Positions 9,052-17,188 of a stretch of 64,000 nucleotides of DNA are shown here, piece by piece. How positions within the stretch are numbered: the first letter of the stretch is position 1; each line of letters opens with the position of its first letter. The notes below the pieces were generated by a model that saw nothing but the letters and a program-made list of their open reading frames with translations, was not told the DNA's origin and did not search any database. The stretch is from Streptomyces sp. NBC_00193. GTDB taxonomy: Bacteria > Actinomycetota > Actinomycetes > Streptomycetales > Streptomycetaceae. The stretch is from positions 124,001-188,000 of the forward strand of contig NZ_JAPEMM010000001.1 of NCBI RefSeq assembly GCF_026342735.1, in the 5' to 3' direction. A program made the position numbers and the translations under genes.

Positions 9052-9336
9052 CGGACCGCGCTCCCCAACTCCTACTCGGAAGGCCGCCACGAGCTGCTCT
9101 TCCGCCTGCCCGAAGATGTCACTTCGGTGCACGAGATCCCCGCTGACCACTCCTCGGACCCAAGTGGCGCAGGGTCCGAGAGGTCACGCCCGACATCCGG
9201 GGTTCCGACTCGTTCATGAACGCCCACGAAAGCCAACGCCACCGCTGCTCCGACTCGCTCACTACGTTTCGTAGCTCGCCCGACACCTGGACCGGACTCC
9301 CGGCCAGCTCTGATCTACCCTCCCTGGCAGACGCGG
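9052..9336. other. Non-genic stretch after the SNF2 gene
   Basis: No gene can be supported. The frame of the SNF2 gene stays open for about 55 codons beyond its TGA and reads like coding sequence for its first 28 (an FRLPEDV and VHEIP run), then loses that character. It may be the tail of a lost gene or the old C-terminus of the SNF2 protein. Confidence 0.4.
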
Positions 9337-9389
9337 CTGGGGAGAATTTGGGGAGAATGAAGCCGCGTTGGGGAGCGGCTGGGGAGGAT
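9337..9389 (+). repeat. Four 11-bp iterons (CTGGGGAGAAT), left arm of first att-like site
   Basis: CTGGGGAGAAT (9337-9347) and TTGGGGAGAAT (9348-9358) are directly abutted. After 9 bp come TTGGGGAGCGG (9368-9378) and CTGGGGAGGAT (9379-9389). The same 2 + 9 bp + 2 layout recurs at 16,843-16,894. Short direct repeats flanking a gene-end duplication are what arm-type binding sites of tyrosine integrases look like. Confidence 0.7.
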
Positions 9390-9455
9390 CGGCCGTACAA
9401 ACGGGCAGCACGGTGAAAGAGTCGGAAAGGCGGATCGCCGCAGGTCGGGCCGCCT

Positions 9456-9683
9456 GTGCAGTCGATATCCGCAGGTCAGCGGGGTGAGGGAGACGACTTC
9501 AAGAAGATCTCCTCCTGGGCGGCAATCTTGTTTGCACCCACACTCGTGGGAACCATCTACGGCATGAACTTCGAAGACATGCCCGAACTCAAGTGGGCAG
9601 GAGGCTACCCCTTCGCAATCCTCCTGATGGCAGTAGTCTGCGTGAGCCTGTACGTCATCTTCAAGAAGCGCGACTGGCTGTAG
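9456..9683 (+). pseudogene. corA: Orphan 3' end of a CorA magnesium transporter gene (copy 1)
   Basis: From about 9480 the frame encodes the end of CorA: a KKISSWAAI helix, APTLVGTIYGMNF with the GMN selectivity motif, a second membrane helix and the KKRDWL tail. The cytoplasmic funnel and most of the first helix are missing, so the product cannot be a channel. Homology with the second copy (16,943-17,188) starts abruptly at CAGGTCAG and runs to the stop. Many differences are silent, so both copies were under coding selection until recently. The best explanation is an element that integrates into the 3' end of corA and carries a replacement end, displacing the old one. An intact corA should then lie left of the window. 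Confidence 0.8.
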
Positions 9684-9749
9684 CCGGCAAGGTGGACTAG
9701 GCCGTCAACTTCCCAGCAGCAAATGCGCTCGGACTCCAATTCGCAGGCT

Positions 9750-9760
9750 CTGGGGAGAAT
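9750..9760 (+). repeat. Single 11-bp iteron to the right of corA copy 1
   Basis: CTGGGGAGAAT, identical to the first left-arm iteron, lies 66 bp after the corA stop. A degenerate CTGGGGGCAT follows at 9769. It would form the other arm of the attachment site. Confidence 0.6.
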
Positions 9761-9876
9761 ACGCGGCGCTGGGGGCATGCCATCGGCCTCTGATCAGCCA
9801 CTCCGGACCTCTCGCCCGGCTGGCGAGCACTGCCATGCGAGCGCAGCCCGTCACAGCGAGTGCGGTAATCCGTCGG

Positions 9877-10233
9877 TCAGTGTCTGAGGCCGCTTCGTCG
9901 CTCGCTTCCAAGCCTGTGGCGGGCGTCGACCAGGACCGCCCGGGCCAGCCCCGGCTGCAGCTGCTCGGCTTCGTACGGCCGCGCGCCGGCCAGTTCTCCT
10001 ACGAGCCCTTCCAGCGCCTGATCGTCCCGGCCGTCTTCCACTCCGGAGGATGTCCACAGGCCACTCGGATACTTCAACGCATCCGGATCCGAAGGCCCGA
10101 TGGGGATGTTCCCCGCGTCGATGAGTAGTCGTCGCGCAAGAGCCCGGACGGTGAGCAGAGGTCCTCGGGCCAGCGCTTCGAGCGCTTCCTGACAGTGCTC
10201 CACGACGGGCCGGCGCGAGTCTGCCGCGCACAC
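9877..10233 (-). CDS. Small hypothetical protein, perhaps a remnant
   Basis: A GTG-initiated frame of 118 residues, ending in an Arg-rich tail. The middle (ALARRLLIDAGNIPIGP and the following WTSSGVEDG region) has plausible codon use, but I do not recognise a family and see no clear ribosome-binding site. It lies 15 bp downstream of the AsnC regulator stop on the same strand, so it could be the last gene of that transcript or part of a truncated gene left by rearrangement near the attachment site. Confidence 0.35.
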   Translation of the reverse strand: MCAADSRRPVVEHCQEALEALARGPLLTVRALARRLLIDAGNIPIGPSDPDALKYPSGLWTSSGVEDGRDDQALEGLVGELAGARPYEAEQLQPGLARAVLVDARHRLGSERRSGLRH

Positions 10234-10248
10234 GCCTGATCCGACGCC

Positions 10249-11289
10249 TCAGGAAGGCTCGGACCAGATGTCCATGGGGACGGTGCTCACGCTGCGGCCG
10301 GCCGGGTCGAGGATGCGGCCCATGCGCTTCACGAAGCGCAGGGAGACCGCTTGGTCGAGCACCTTCAGCTGAGGCAGTGCGCTGGTGAGGCGCGCTTCAA
10401 GGCCGCGGATGTCGGGAAGGGAGCGGAGCCAGACGCTGATGAGGAGATTCGCCCTCCCTCCGGCGAGGCCGATGCACGCCCGGATCTCGGGGACGGCGGC
10501 CAGGAGTCTGTTCAGAGCATCGCGGTCGTCGATCTGGGCCTGGGCCCAGATCGTGGTGGAGATCGGCCAGCCGCACAGGGGCTGGGCGACCTCGCAGCGC
10601 AGTTCCAGGTCCTCGTTGGCGATGAGGAGGGCGAGACGCTTGCGTACGGTGGTGATCCCGACGCCCAGTTCCTCCGCGAGGTCCGTGAGTGAGGTACGTC
10701 CTTCGGTCCCGAGGCGCACGGCGAGGAGGCGGTCCCTCGCGGTGAGCGTCTGGGGCGTCGACGGCGACCTGGCCGGCCGCTCGGCCGTGATGCGGGCCCG
10801 CTGGCGGGGGTCGAGAGCACGCAGGCGCCAGTCGGTGGCGTGAGTGAAGACATGGGTGCCGAGCTGGGTGCGGGTGGCGCTGATTCCGGGGAGTGTTCCC
10901 AGACGTTCCAGCACATATACGGAGAGCGCGGGAAGCGTGGGCATCGACACCGTGAGCAGGAGGTCCCGGCCGCCGCTGGTGTGATCCACGGTCAGGACAT
11001 GGGGCCACTGCGCGAGGGTGGTGGCGACTTCGAGCGCACGGCCGGCCTGACAATCCACTTCGACGAAGGCCAGGCAGCCCTGGGAGATCTGTGCGCGCCC
11101 GGGCTGTGCCGTGATCCACGCGACACCCGTCTCGGTCAGCCGGGACCAGCGCCGGGCCACGGTGACGGGATCGAGGTCGAGGGCCCGTCCGATGCGCGAC
11201 CAGGGGGCTCGGGGGTCGATCTGCAGCGTGTTGACCAGGCTGAGGTCGAGCTCAGCAAGTTGTGCAGATTCCTGCAAACGATCAGCCAT
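10249..11289 (-). CDS. Tandem Lrp/AsnC-family transcriptional regulator
   Basis: A 346-residue regulator with two copies of the AsnC unit: HTH plus ligand-sensing ferredoxin-like domain at about 10-150, and again at about 185-335. Each HTH shows the family pattern (LDLSLVNTLQIDPRAPW, then DRLLAVRLGTEGRTSLTDLA). Single-unit Lrp proteins are about 150 residues, so this is the double form common in actinobacteria. The ATG at 11289 is chosen because it places the first HTH close to the N-terminus; longer frames add only low-complexity sequence. It is transcribed away from the amidohydrolase operon, across a 98-bp intergenic region with a small palindrome. It is therefore the likely local regulator, responding to an amino acid or acyl-amino acid. 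Confidence 0.88.
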   Translation of the reverse strand: MADRLQESAQLAELDLSLVNTLQIDPRAPWSRIGRALDLDPVTVARRWSRLTETGVAWITAQPGRAQISQGCLAFVEVDCQAGRALEVATTLAQWPHVLTVDHTSGGRDLLLTVSMPTLPALSVYVLERLGTLPGISATRTQLGTHVFTHATDWRLRALDPRQRARITAERPARSPSTPQTLTARDRLLAVRLGTEGRTSLTDLAEELGVGITTVRKRLALLIANEDLELRCEVAQPLCGWPISTTIWAQAQIDDRDALNRLLAAVPEIRACIGLAGGRANLLISVWLRSLPDIRGLEARLTSALPQLKVLDQAVSLRFVKRMGRILDPAGRSVSTVPMDIWSEPS

Positions 11290-11315
11290 AGAAGAAAGAT
11301 CCTGCGTTTTCCGTG

Positions 11316-11327
11316 GGCACGAGTGCC
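11316..11327. promoter_or_regulatory. Palindrome between AsnC regulator and amidohydrolase operon
   Basis: GGCAC-GA-GTGCC, a perfect 5-bp inverted repeat, lies 27 bp before the regulator start and about 60 bp before the amidohydrolase start. It is a candidate operator for the tandem AsnC protein; no binding consensus is known to me for this branch. Confidence 0.35.
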
Positions 11328-11387
11328 GAGTATCCATCATCACTGGCATCCGAGCGACAGCGAGGTGATGAACGTCAGTGAAAGGGG

Positions 11388-12605
11388 ATGCCGGTGTCGG
11401 TGCGCGAGGACGCACGGAGTGTGCAGGGTGACCTGGTCCGCCTGCGGCGGGCGCTGCATGCCGAGCCCGAACTGGGCCTGGAGTTGCCACGTACGCGGGA
11501 CAAGGTCCTGGCCGCCCTGGACGGACTGCCGTTGGAGGTCACCACGGGGAACCGGCTGACCTCGGTCACCGCGGTCCTGCGGGGCGCTCGTCCCGGCCCC
11601 ACGGTGCTCCTGCGCGCCGACATGGACGCACTGCCCGTCACCGAACGCGCGGATCTCACGTACGCCTCCCGCACGGACGGGATCATGCACGCCTGCGGTC
11701 ACGACCTGCACACGTCCATGCTCGCCGGCGCGGCACAGCTCCTCTCCGCTCGCCGGGACGAACTCGCGGGCGATGTGGTCTTCATGTTCCAGCCCGGCGA
11801 GGAGGGGCAGGACGGGGCCGGCCACATGCTCGCCGAAGGGGTCCTGGACGCCTCCGGTGAGCGGCCGGTGGCCGCGTACGCCCTGCACGTGACCTCGGCG
11901 GGCCAGCCGAGCGGGATGTTCGCGACCCGCCGGGGCCCGGTCCTGGCATCCTCCGACAGCCTTCGCGTGACCGTCCGCGGTGCGGGTGGCCACGGTTCGA
12001 TGCCGCACCTGGCCAACGACCCCGTACCGGCGGCGTGCGAGATGGTCACCGCGCTGCAGACCTTCATCAGCCGGAGGTTCGATCCCTTCGACCCCGTGGT
12101 GCTGACCGTGGGCGCCTTCCACGCGGGCACAGCTGGCAACGTCATTCCTGACGAGGCCCGGTTCACGGCGACCGTACGGTCCTTCTCCGCGTCCTCGCAC
12201 GGCCGGATCAAGGACGGCGCCGCGCAGGTGTGCCGGGGCATCGCCGCCGCCCACGGTCTCGACGTCGAGGTGGACTTCGCCGAGCTGTACCCCCTCACCG
12301 TCAACGACCCGGCCGAGGCCGAGTTCGTCGCCGACGTGGTGGCGGAGGTGCACGGCGAGGAGCGCTACGCGTGGGCGCCCCGGCCGGCCACCGGATCGGA
12401 GGACTTCTCCCGGGTGCTGGACGAGGTCCCCGGCGCGTTCGTGGTCCTGGGCGCCTGCCCGCCGGACCAGGACGTCCAGCGGGCCCCGTACAACCACTCC
12501 CCCTTGGCCGTCTTCGACGACAGCGTGCTCGGTGACGGAGCCGGGCTCTACGCCGAACTCGCCCTGCGCCGACTTGCGAAGGCGACACCCGCCCCCGCCT
12601 CCTGA
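11388..12605 (+). CDS. M20-family amidohydrolase (hippurate / N-acyl-amino-acid hydrolase type)
   Basis: A 405-residue metallo-amidohydrolase of the HipO/AmaA branch. The metal ligands are visible in DMDALPV (about 82-88), MHACGHDLHT (about 103-112) and the catalytic pair GEEGQDGAG (about 143-151). The dimerisation domain contains GGHGSMPH, and ATGSEDFS supplies the last ligand region. The family cleaves N-acyl or N-aroyl amino acids in the cytoplasm. GAAAGGGG precedes the ATG. It heads an operon-like run with an MHS transporter and an HSL-type hydrolase, suggesting uptake and hydrolysis of an acylated amino acid or ester under control of the divergent AsnC regulator. Confidence 0.9.
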   Translation: MPVSVREDARSVQGDLVRLRRALHAEPELGLELPRTRDKVLAALDGLPLEVTTGNRLTSVTAVLRGARPGPTVLLRADMDALPVTERADLTYASRTDGIMHACGHDLHTSMLAGAAQLLSARRDELAGDVVFMFQPGEEGQDGAGHMLAEGVLDASGERPVAAYALHVTSAGQPSGMFATRRGPVLASSDSLRVTVRGAGGHGSMPHLANDPVPAACEMVTALQTFISRRFDPFDPVVLTVGAFHAGTAGNVIPDEARFTATVRSFSASSHGRIKDGAAQVCRGIAAAHGLDVEVDFAELYPLTVNDPAEAEFVADVVAEVHGEERYAWAPRPATGSEDFSRVLDEVPGAFVVLGACPPDQDVQRAPYNHSPLAVFDDSVLGDGAGLYAELALRRLAKATPAPAS

Positions 12606-12779
12606 CCACACCGCCCGCAGCTCCACGCGCCGCGTCCTCTGCCCCGGACGCTCCACAAGCCCCCGCCGCCGGCAGGCCCCGCCGCACCCCAAGCACCGCA
12701 CCGCCGGCGGTACCACCCCGCCTACAGCCCCGCCGGACGCAGTTCCTCCAGGCTGCGCCCCGTCCCCCAGGAGAACCCC

Positions 12780-14123
12780 GTGTCCGACCGCGTGTCCCCC
12801 GCCACCAGATTCGACGCACCCGACGCCCCGGCCACGAGCGCCGCAGACAGGAGCACCCCCGCCCCGTCCCGACTGCGCACCGTCGTCGGCACCGGCGTGG
12901 GCAACGCCCTGGAGTGGTACGACTGGAACGTCTACGCGATCTTCACCCCGTTCTTCGCCTCCCAGTTCTTCCCCTCCGCCGATCCGACCTCGGCCCTGCT
13001 GAGCACCCTGGCGATCTTCGCCGTGGGCTTCCTCATGCGCCCCCTGGGCGGGCTCGTCTTCGGCCGACTCAGCGACCGCAAGGGTCGGCGTGCGGCGATG
13101 GTCGCCTCCATCGCACTGGCCGCCGCCGGAAGCCTGCTGATCGGCCTCGCGCCGACGTACGCCACGTTCGGCGTGGGCGCCTCGGCCCTGCTGGTGTTCG
13201 CACGGCTCGTCCAGGGCCTGGCCCACGGCGGGGAACTTCCCGCGGCCCAGACGTACGTGGCGGAGATGGCCCCCCGTGAACGGCGAGGGCTCTGGTCGAG
13301 CCTGATCTACATCTCCGGCACCTGCGGCATCATGGTCGCCACCGTGCTCGCAGCGGTCCTCTCCTCCTTCCTGAGCGAGGACCAGCTCCACGCGTGGGGC
13401 TGGCGCGTGCCTTTCGTCCTCGGTGGACTTCTCGGCCTGTACGCGCTGATCATGCGGCTCCGGCTTGAGGAGACCGACGCGTTCGAGAAGCAGGCCGACA
13501 CCCCGGACCACCACGAGCCGCGCACCTCCGTGTGGCGCGGCTTCTGGGAGAACCGGGCGGCGTGCCTGCGCGTGATCGGCCTCACTCTGGGCGGCACGGT
13601 TGTCTACTACACCTGGGCCGTCTCCGCCCCGGCCCAGGCCATCTCCCTCAAGGGCATCGAGGCCTCCTCCGCGCTGTGGGCCGGAGTCCTCGCCAACCTG
13701 GTCTTCCTCGCGGCGCTGCCGCTGTTCGGCGCCCTCTCCGACCGCGTGGGCCGCAAGCCCATCCTGTACGGCTCCTACGTCGGCGGAGCCGTCCTGGCCT
13801 TCCCCCTGAACTGGTTCATCCAGGACCAGGCCTGGCAGCTGGCCGTGTCCATGACGACGGCCATGCTCTTCATGTCCGCCGGCGCGGCGATCACCCCCGC
13901 GGTGTTCGCGGAGATGTTCCCCACGCGGCTGCGCACGACGGGTGTGGGCTTCCCCTACGCGATCGCCGTGGCCGCCTGCGGCGGCAGCGCCCCGTATCTT
14001 CAGACATGGCTGACCAGCAACGGGGACGGTGACCTCTTCCTCGGCTACACGGTGGTCCTGCTACTCCTCGCCCTGGCCGTGGTGCACCGGATGCCGGAGA
14101 CGAAGAGCACCGACCTGACGTGA
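12780..14123 (+). CDS. MFS transporter, metabolite:H+ symporter (MHS) family
   Basis: A 447-residue permease with 12 predicted membrane segments. The MHS signature is clear: GNALEWYDWNVYA in the first segment, FGRLSDRKGRR in the loop between segments 2 and 3, and RLVQGLAHGGELPAA at segment 4. This family includes the alpha-ketoglutarate, shikimate and proline/betaine permeases, so an organic acid or amino-acid derivative is the likely substrate. The GTG start is preceded by AGGAGA. A 174-bp gap separates it from the amidohydrolase, with no terminator visible, so the two could share a transcript. The next hydrolase begins just beyond its stop. Confidence 0.9.
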   Translation: MSDRVSPATRFDAPDAPATSAADRSTPAPSRLRTVVGTGVGNALEWYDWNVYAIFTPFFASQFFPSADPTSALLSTLAIFAVGFLMRPLGGLVFGRLSDRKGRRAAMVASIALAAAGSLLIGLAPTYATFGVGASALLVFARLVQGLAHGGELPAAQTYVAEMAPRERRGLWSSLIYISGTCGIMVATVLAAVLSSFLSEDQLHAWGWRVPFVLGGLLGLYALIMRLRLEETDAFEKQADTPDHHEPRTSVWRGFWENRAACLRVIGLTLGGTVVYYTWAVSAPAQAISLKGIEASSALWAGVLANLVFLAALPLFGALSDRVGRKPILYGSYVGGAVLAFPLNWFIQDQAWQLAVSMTTAMLFMSAGAAITPAVFAEMFPTRLRTTGVGFPYAIAVAACGGSAPYLQTWLTSNGDGDLFLGYTVVLLLLALAVVHRMPETKSTDLT

Positions 14124-14170
14124 CACCGAAGAGCGCCGAAGAACACGGACTGTGGGAACGGAGCCGTACT

Positions 14171-15070
14171 GTGCCGAGCCTGACCAGCAGAGCGATGCCG
14201 ACCGTGGTGCGGCTCCGTGGGGCCAAGAAGGTGTTCAGCTCGGCGGAGGCCGTCCGGGAACAGGTCCTCGCCCGTTCCCTGCGGCCGACCGGGTACGCCC
14301 CACCGGCCGGACTGGAACGCTCGGTCGACCTTTCCGTACGCCGGGTGGCCGGATGGCCCGTCTACGAGGTCACCCCTCGCGGCGCTCTCAGCCCCGGACG
14401 GCGGGCGGTCTATCTGCACGGCGGCGCGTATATCAACGAGATTGCACCCCAGCACTGGAAGCTCATCGCCCACGTGGCCGCCGAGACGGGCACCCGGGTC
14501 ACGGTGCCGATCTACCCCCTCGCTCCCCTGGCGACGGCATCCGAGGTAGTACCGGCCGTCACCGACCTGGCCGCCGGGCTCCTCGATGACGCGGCCACTA
14601 CGACCCTCAGCCTCATCGGAGACTCCGCCGGCGGCGGCATGGCCCTCGCCGTCGCCGTCCATCTGCGGGACCGAAGACTTCCCGCGCCCGCCCGCACCGT
14701 CCTCATCTCCCCGTGGCTGGACATCAGCCTGACCGACCCGCGCATCGCACTGCTCGAAGACCGCGACCCTTGGCTCGCCGTCCCCGGTGCCCGCTACGCG
14801 GGAGACCTCTACCGCGGCACGCTCCCCGTCGACCACCCGCACGTCAGCCCTCTGCTCGCCGACCTGACCGGACTGAACCCGATCACGCTGTTCAGCGGAA
14901 CCCGGGACATCGTCAACGCCGACGCCCGACGACTGGCCGCCCGCGCCACGGCCGCAGGCGTCGAGCTGGACTTCCACGAGGCAACGGAGATGCTGCACGT
15001 CTACCCCCTCCTGCCCATCCCCGAAGGCCGAGCGGCCCGCACCGCCCTCTGCACCGCCCTGCGGAGCTGA
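14171..15070 (+). CDS. Alpha/beta hydrolase, hormone-sensitive-lipase (HSL) family
   Basis: About 299 residues from the GTG at 14171, which has GGAG 7 nt upstream. An alternative GTG at 14120 overlaps the transporter stop (GTGA) but lacks a ribosome-binding site. The oxyanion motif HGGAY (nucleotides about 14,417) and the nucleophile elbow GDSAGGG (about 14,620) place it in the HSL family of esterases/deacetylases. A late Asp in TRDIVNADA and a His in EMLHVYPLL complete the triad. It acts on small esters or acylated compounds in the cytoplasm. Position behind an amidohydrolase and an MHS importer suggests a role in processing the same imported substrate. Confidence 0.85.
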   Translation: MPSLTSRAMPTVVRLRGAKKVFSSAEAVREQVLARSLRPTGYAPPAGLERSVDLSVRRVAGWPVYEVTPRGALSPGRRAVYLHGGAYINEIAPQHWKLIAHVAAETGTRVTVPIYPLAPLATASEVVPAVTDLAAGLLDDAATTTLSLIGDSAGGGMALAVAVHLRDRRLPAPARTVLISPWLDISLTDPRIALLEDRDPWLAVPGARYAGDLYRGTLPVDHPHVSPLLADLTGLNPITLFSGTRDIVNADARRLAARATAAGVELDFHEATEMLHVYPLLPIPEGRAARTALCTALRS

Positions 15071-15120
15071 CGCGGCCCCTCAGCGGCTGTCCGGTCGGAG
15101 TGCGAGGGGTTGACGCCAGC

Positions 15121-15136
15121 ATTGGTCTATGCCAAT
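15121..15136. promoter_or_regulatory. Candidate DasR-like operator before the GH16 gene
   Basis: ATTGGTCTATGCCAAT matches 12 of 16 positions of the DasR element known from Streptomyces (ACTGGTCTAGACCACT type) and is itself a 5-bp inverted repeat. TTGACG at 15,110-15,115 is a good -35 hexamer, so binding here would cover the promoter. The GH16 start is about 107 bp downstream. Confidence 0.45.
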
Positions 15137-15242
15137 TTCTCCTCGGCGCATGATCAGCCTTTCCCCACACGGGTGTTGAAGCAACCGACCTCACCCTCGG
15201 CACCATGCCGCCTTCCCCCATCACCTCCCCGAGAGGAACCCC

Positions 15243-16688
15243 ATGCGCAACGGAACCAGCCGCCGGGAGCCCGGCATGCGCACCGCGCTCGCCGCCGCCA
15301 CCGCCGTGATCGGTCTCGGCGCCACCGCGCTGACCGCCCTCCCGGCCGCCGCCGCGGAAGAGAGCGTCGCCGTCCGGTACCGGCACGGCGGCGCGGGCAG
15401 CGACCAGGCGGCGCCCTGGTTCACCGTGGTCAACACCGGGACGACAAGCGTCCCGTTGAGCCGGGTCAAGCTGCGCTACTACTTCAAGGCCGACCCCGGC
15501 GCCTCGTACAGCTACGCGTGCGACTGGGCCGTCAAGGGCTGCACGCATCTGACGGGTACGTTCGGCACACCGGCCAACCCCACCGCCACGGCGGACCGGT
15601 ACCTGGAGGTCGGGTTCACGGCAGCGGCGGGCTCCCTGACACCGGGCGCCGACACCGGAGACGTACAACTGCGCTTCCACCGCTCCGACTGGCAGCCGTC
15701 CGACCAGTCCGACGACTACTCCTTCGGACCCGCGCAGACCACGTACGGAAACTGGACCAAGGTCACCGCCACCATCGATGGCGTCCAGGTCTGGGGCACC
15801 GCCCCGACCGGCGACGAGGCCACGCCGACCCCGACGCCGACCGGCCCGTCCCCCACGACTCCGACCACTCCTCCGGTCGAACAAGGCGTCCTCTTCGACG
15901 ACTTCGACTACGCCGGCCACACCGATCCGGCGATCACCACCCACGGCTGGACCATCCGCTCCGGCGGAGGCGGCCCCGGCGTCGGCGACGCGACCTGGGC
16001 GCCCGAGAACGTCACCTTCGCCAAAGAGGGCACGAACTCCGTCATGACGCTGCGCACGTCGACCGCGGGATCCGGCACGTCGACCCGTCAGACCGAAGTG
16101 CACACCGCAGCCCGGAAGTTCAAGAACGGAACCTACGCCGCCCGGGTGCGCTTCACGGACACCCCGACCAGCGGCCCGGACGGCGACCACCTGGTCCAGA
16201 GCTTCTTCACCATCAACGACCTCACCGCACCCATGGCGGACGACTACGCCGAGTACGACTTCGAGTACCTCCCCAACGGCGGCTGGGGCGAGACGGTGAA
16301 CGTCCTCTACACCACCTCCTGGGAGACCTTCCGGCCCGACCCCTGGGAGGCCGTCAACCAGCACACCGAGACCCGCGCGAGCCAGGCCGGCTGGCACGAC
16401 CTCGTCCTGACCATCGACGACACGGCGCTCGTCTACTACATCGACGGCAAGGAGTTCGCCCGGCACGACGCCCGCTACCTGCCCGAGCGGCCCGTGTCGA
16501 TCCACTTCAACCAGTGGCTGATCGACCTCGCCGGACTGAGCTCCACGGCCACCCGTGCCTACGAGGAGCAGATCGACTACCTGCTCCACGTGAAGGACCA
16601 GGTCCTCACCCCCGCCCAAGTGGCGGCGCGGGTCGCCGCGTACCGCTCGAACGGGACGGCCTTCGAGGACTCCGTTCCGGCCTCCTGA
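15243..16688 (+). CDS. Secreted CBM3-GH16 glycoside hydrolase
   Basis: A 481-residue secreted enzyme. A signal peptide (RR-containing n-region, Ala-rich core, AAAAE cleavage zone near 38) leads into a family 3 carbohydrate-binding module (about 40-180; VRYRHGG and the paired-Trp DWAVKGC region). A Thr/Pro linker (about 185-205) and a GH16-type beta-jelly-roll domain (about 210-455) follow. The catalytic ExDxE motif appears as EYDFE at about 337-341. GH16 enzymes cleave beta-1,3/1,4-glucans and related polymers, and CBM3 binds cellulose or chitin surfaces. GAGAGGAA precedes the ATG. The last 25 residues are a helical tail. Regulation by amino-sugar signals is possible through the upstream DasR-like palindrome. 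Confidence 0.87.
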   Translation: MRNGTSRREPGMRTALAAATAVIGLGATALTALPAAAAEESVAVRYRHGGAGSDQAAPWFTVVNTGTTSVPLSRVKLRYYFKADPGASYSYACDWAVKGCTHLTGTFGTPANPTATADRYLEVGFTAAAGSLTPGADTGDVQLRFHRSDWQPSDQSDDYSFGPAQTTYGNWTKVTATIDGVQVWGTAPTGDEATPTPTPTGPSPTTPTTPPVEQGVLFDDFDYAGHTDPAITTHGWTIRSGGGGPGVGDATWAPENVTFAKEGTNSVMTLRTSTAGSGTSTRQTEVHTAARKFKNGTYAARVRFTDTPTSGPDGDHLVQSFFTINDLTAPMADDYAEYDFEYLPNGGWGETVNVLYTTSWETFRPDPWEAVNQHTETRASQAGWHDLVLTIDDTALVYYIDGKEFARHDARYLPERPVSIHFNQWLIDLAGLSSTATRAYEEQIDYLLHVKDQVLTPAQVAARVAAYRSNGTAFEDSVPAS

Positions 16689-16694
16689 ACGACC

Positions 16695-16724
16695 GGCGGG
16701 TGCGGGGCCACGGCGATACCCGCC
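16695..16724. terminator. Possible hairpin after the GH16 gene
   Basis: GGCGGGT (16,695-16,701) pairs with ACCCGCC (16,718-16,724), 7 bp starting 7 bp after the stop codon. A weak terminator candidate. Confidence 0.4.
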
Positions 16725-16842
16725 CCGTCCCGGCCTGCCGTCCGAGTACAGCGACGAACGCTGGGGCCCAACGATGGATCGCGGTGTCGTCGGCGACAGG
16801 CACGGTGGCAGTCTCGGCACTGCCCTCGGGAAGCAGTGCTCG

Positions 16843-16894
16843 CTGGGAGGATCCGGGGAGAATGAAGTCGCTCTGGGGAGCGGCCGAGGAGAAT
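16843..16894 (+). repeat. Four 11-bp iterons, left arm of second att-like site
   Basis: CTGGGAGGAT (16,843-16,852, one base short) and CCGGGGAGAAT (16,853-16,863) abut. After a 9-bp gap (GAAGTCGCT, against GAAGCCGCG at the first site) come CTGGGGAGCGG (16,873-16,883) and CCGAGGAGAAT (16,884-16,894). Order, spacing and even the degenerate third copy match the block at 9337-9389. Confidence 0.7.
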
Positions 16895-16942
16895 CGACCG
16901 CGTAAATCGGCATCACCATGAAAGCTCGGGGAACAAGCAAAG

Positions 16943-17188
16943 TTGCAGGTCAGCGCACCTGATTCGACCATCCGCCCAGGTCAGAGCGTTGAGGGTGACG
17001 ACTTCAAGAAGATTTCTGCCTGGGCGGCAATTCTCTTTGCACCCACACTCGTTGGAACCATCTACGGCATGAACTTCGACCAGATGCCTGAGTTGAGCTG
17101 GGGCCTCGGATACCCCTTCGCGGTCGGCTTGATGGGGGTGGTTTGCGTCAGTTTGTACACTATTTTCAAGCGTCGAGACTGGCTTTAG
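16943..17188 (+). pseudogene. corA: Orphan 3' end of corA (copy 2)
   Basis: The frame encodes the same CorA terminal segment as copy 1: KKISAWAAI, APTLVGTIYGMNF, a membrane helix and FKRRDWL. Identity to copy 1 begins at CAGGTCAG (about 16,978) and ends at the stop; outside this the flanks differ except for the iterons. The 7.3-kb interval between the two copies would correspond to one inserted element or its residue. An 81-residue product with a single complete helix pair is unlikely to work as a transporter. Confidence 0.8.

Noticed and set aside
9337..9389. CRISPR or plasmid-origin interpretation of the 11-bp repeats
   Set aside because: Units are only 11 bp, partly abutting, without unique spacers, and no cas or replication gene is nearby; the corA ends give a better explanation.
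11340..13514. A 724-residue open frame antisense to the amidohydrolase and transporter genes
   Set aside because: It is antisense to two genes with clear catalytic and membrane motifs and has no recognisable domain.
15110..16921. A long arginine-rich open frame overlapping the GH16 gene on the same strand
   Set aside because: It is a +1 shadow of a high-GC gene; composition is Arg/Pro/His with no domain, while the other frame encodes signal peptide, CBM3 and GH16 motifs.
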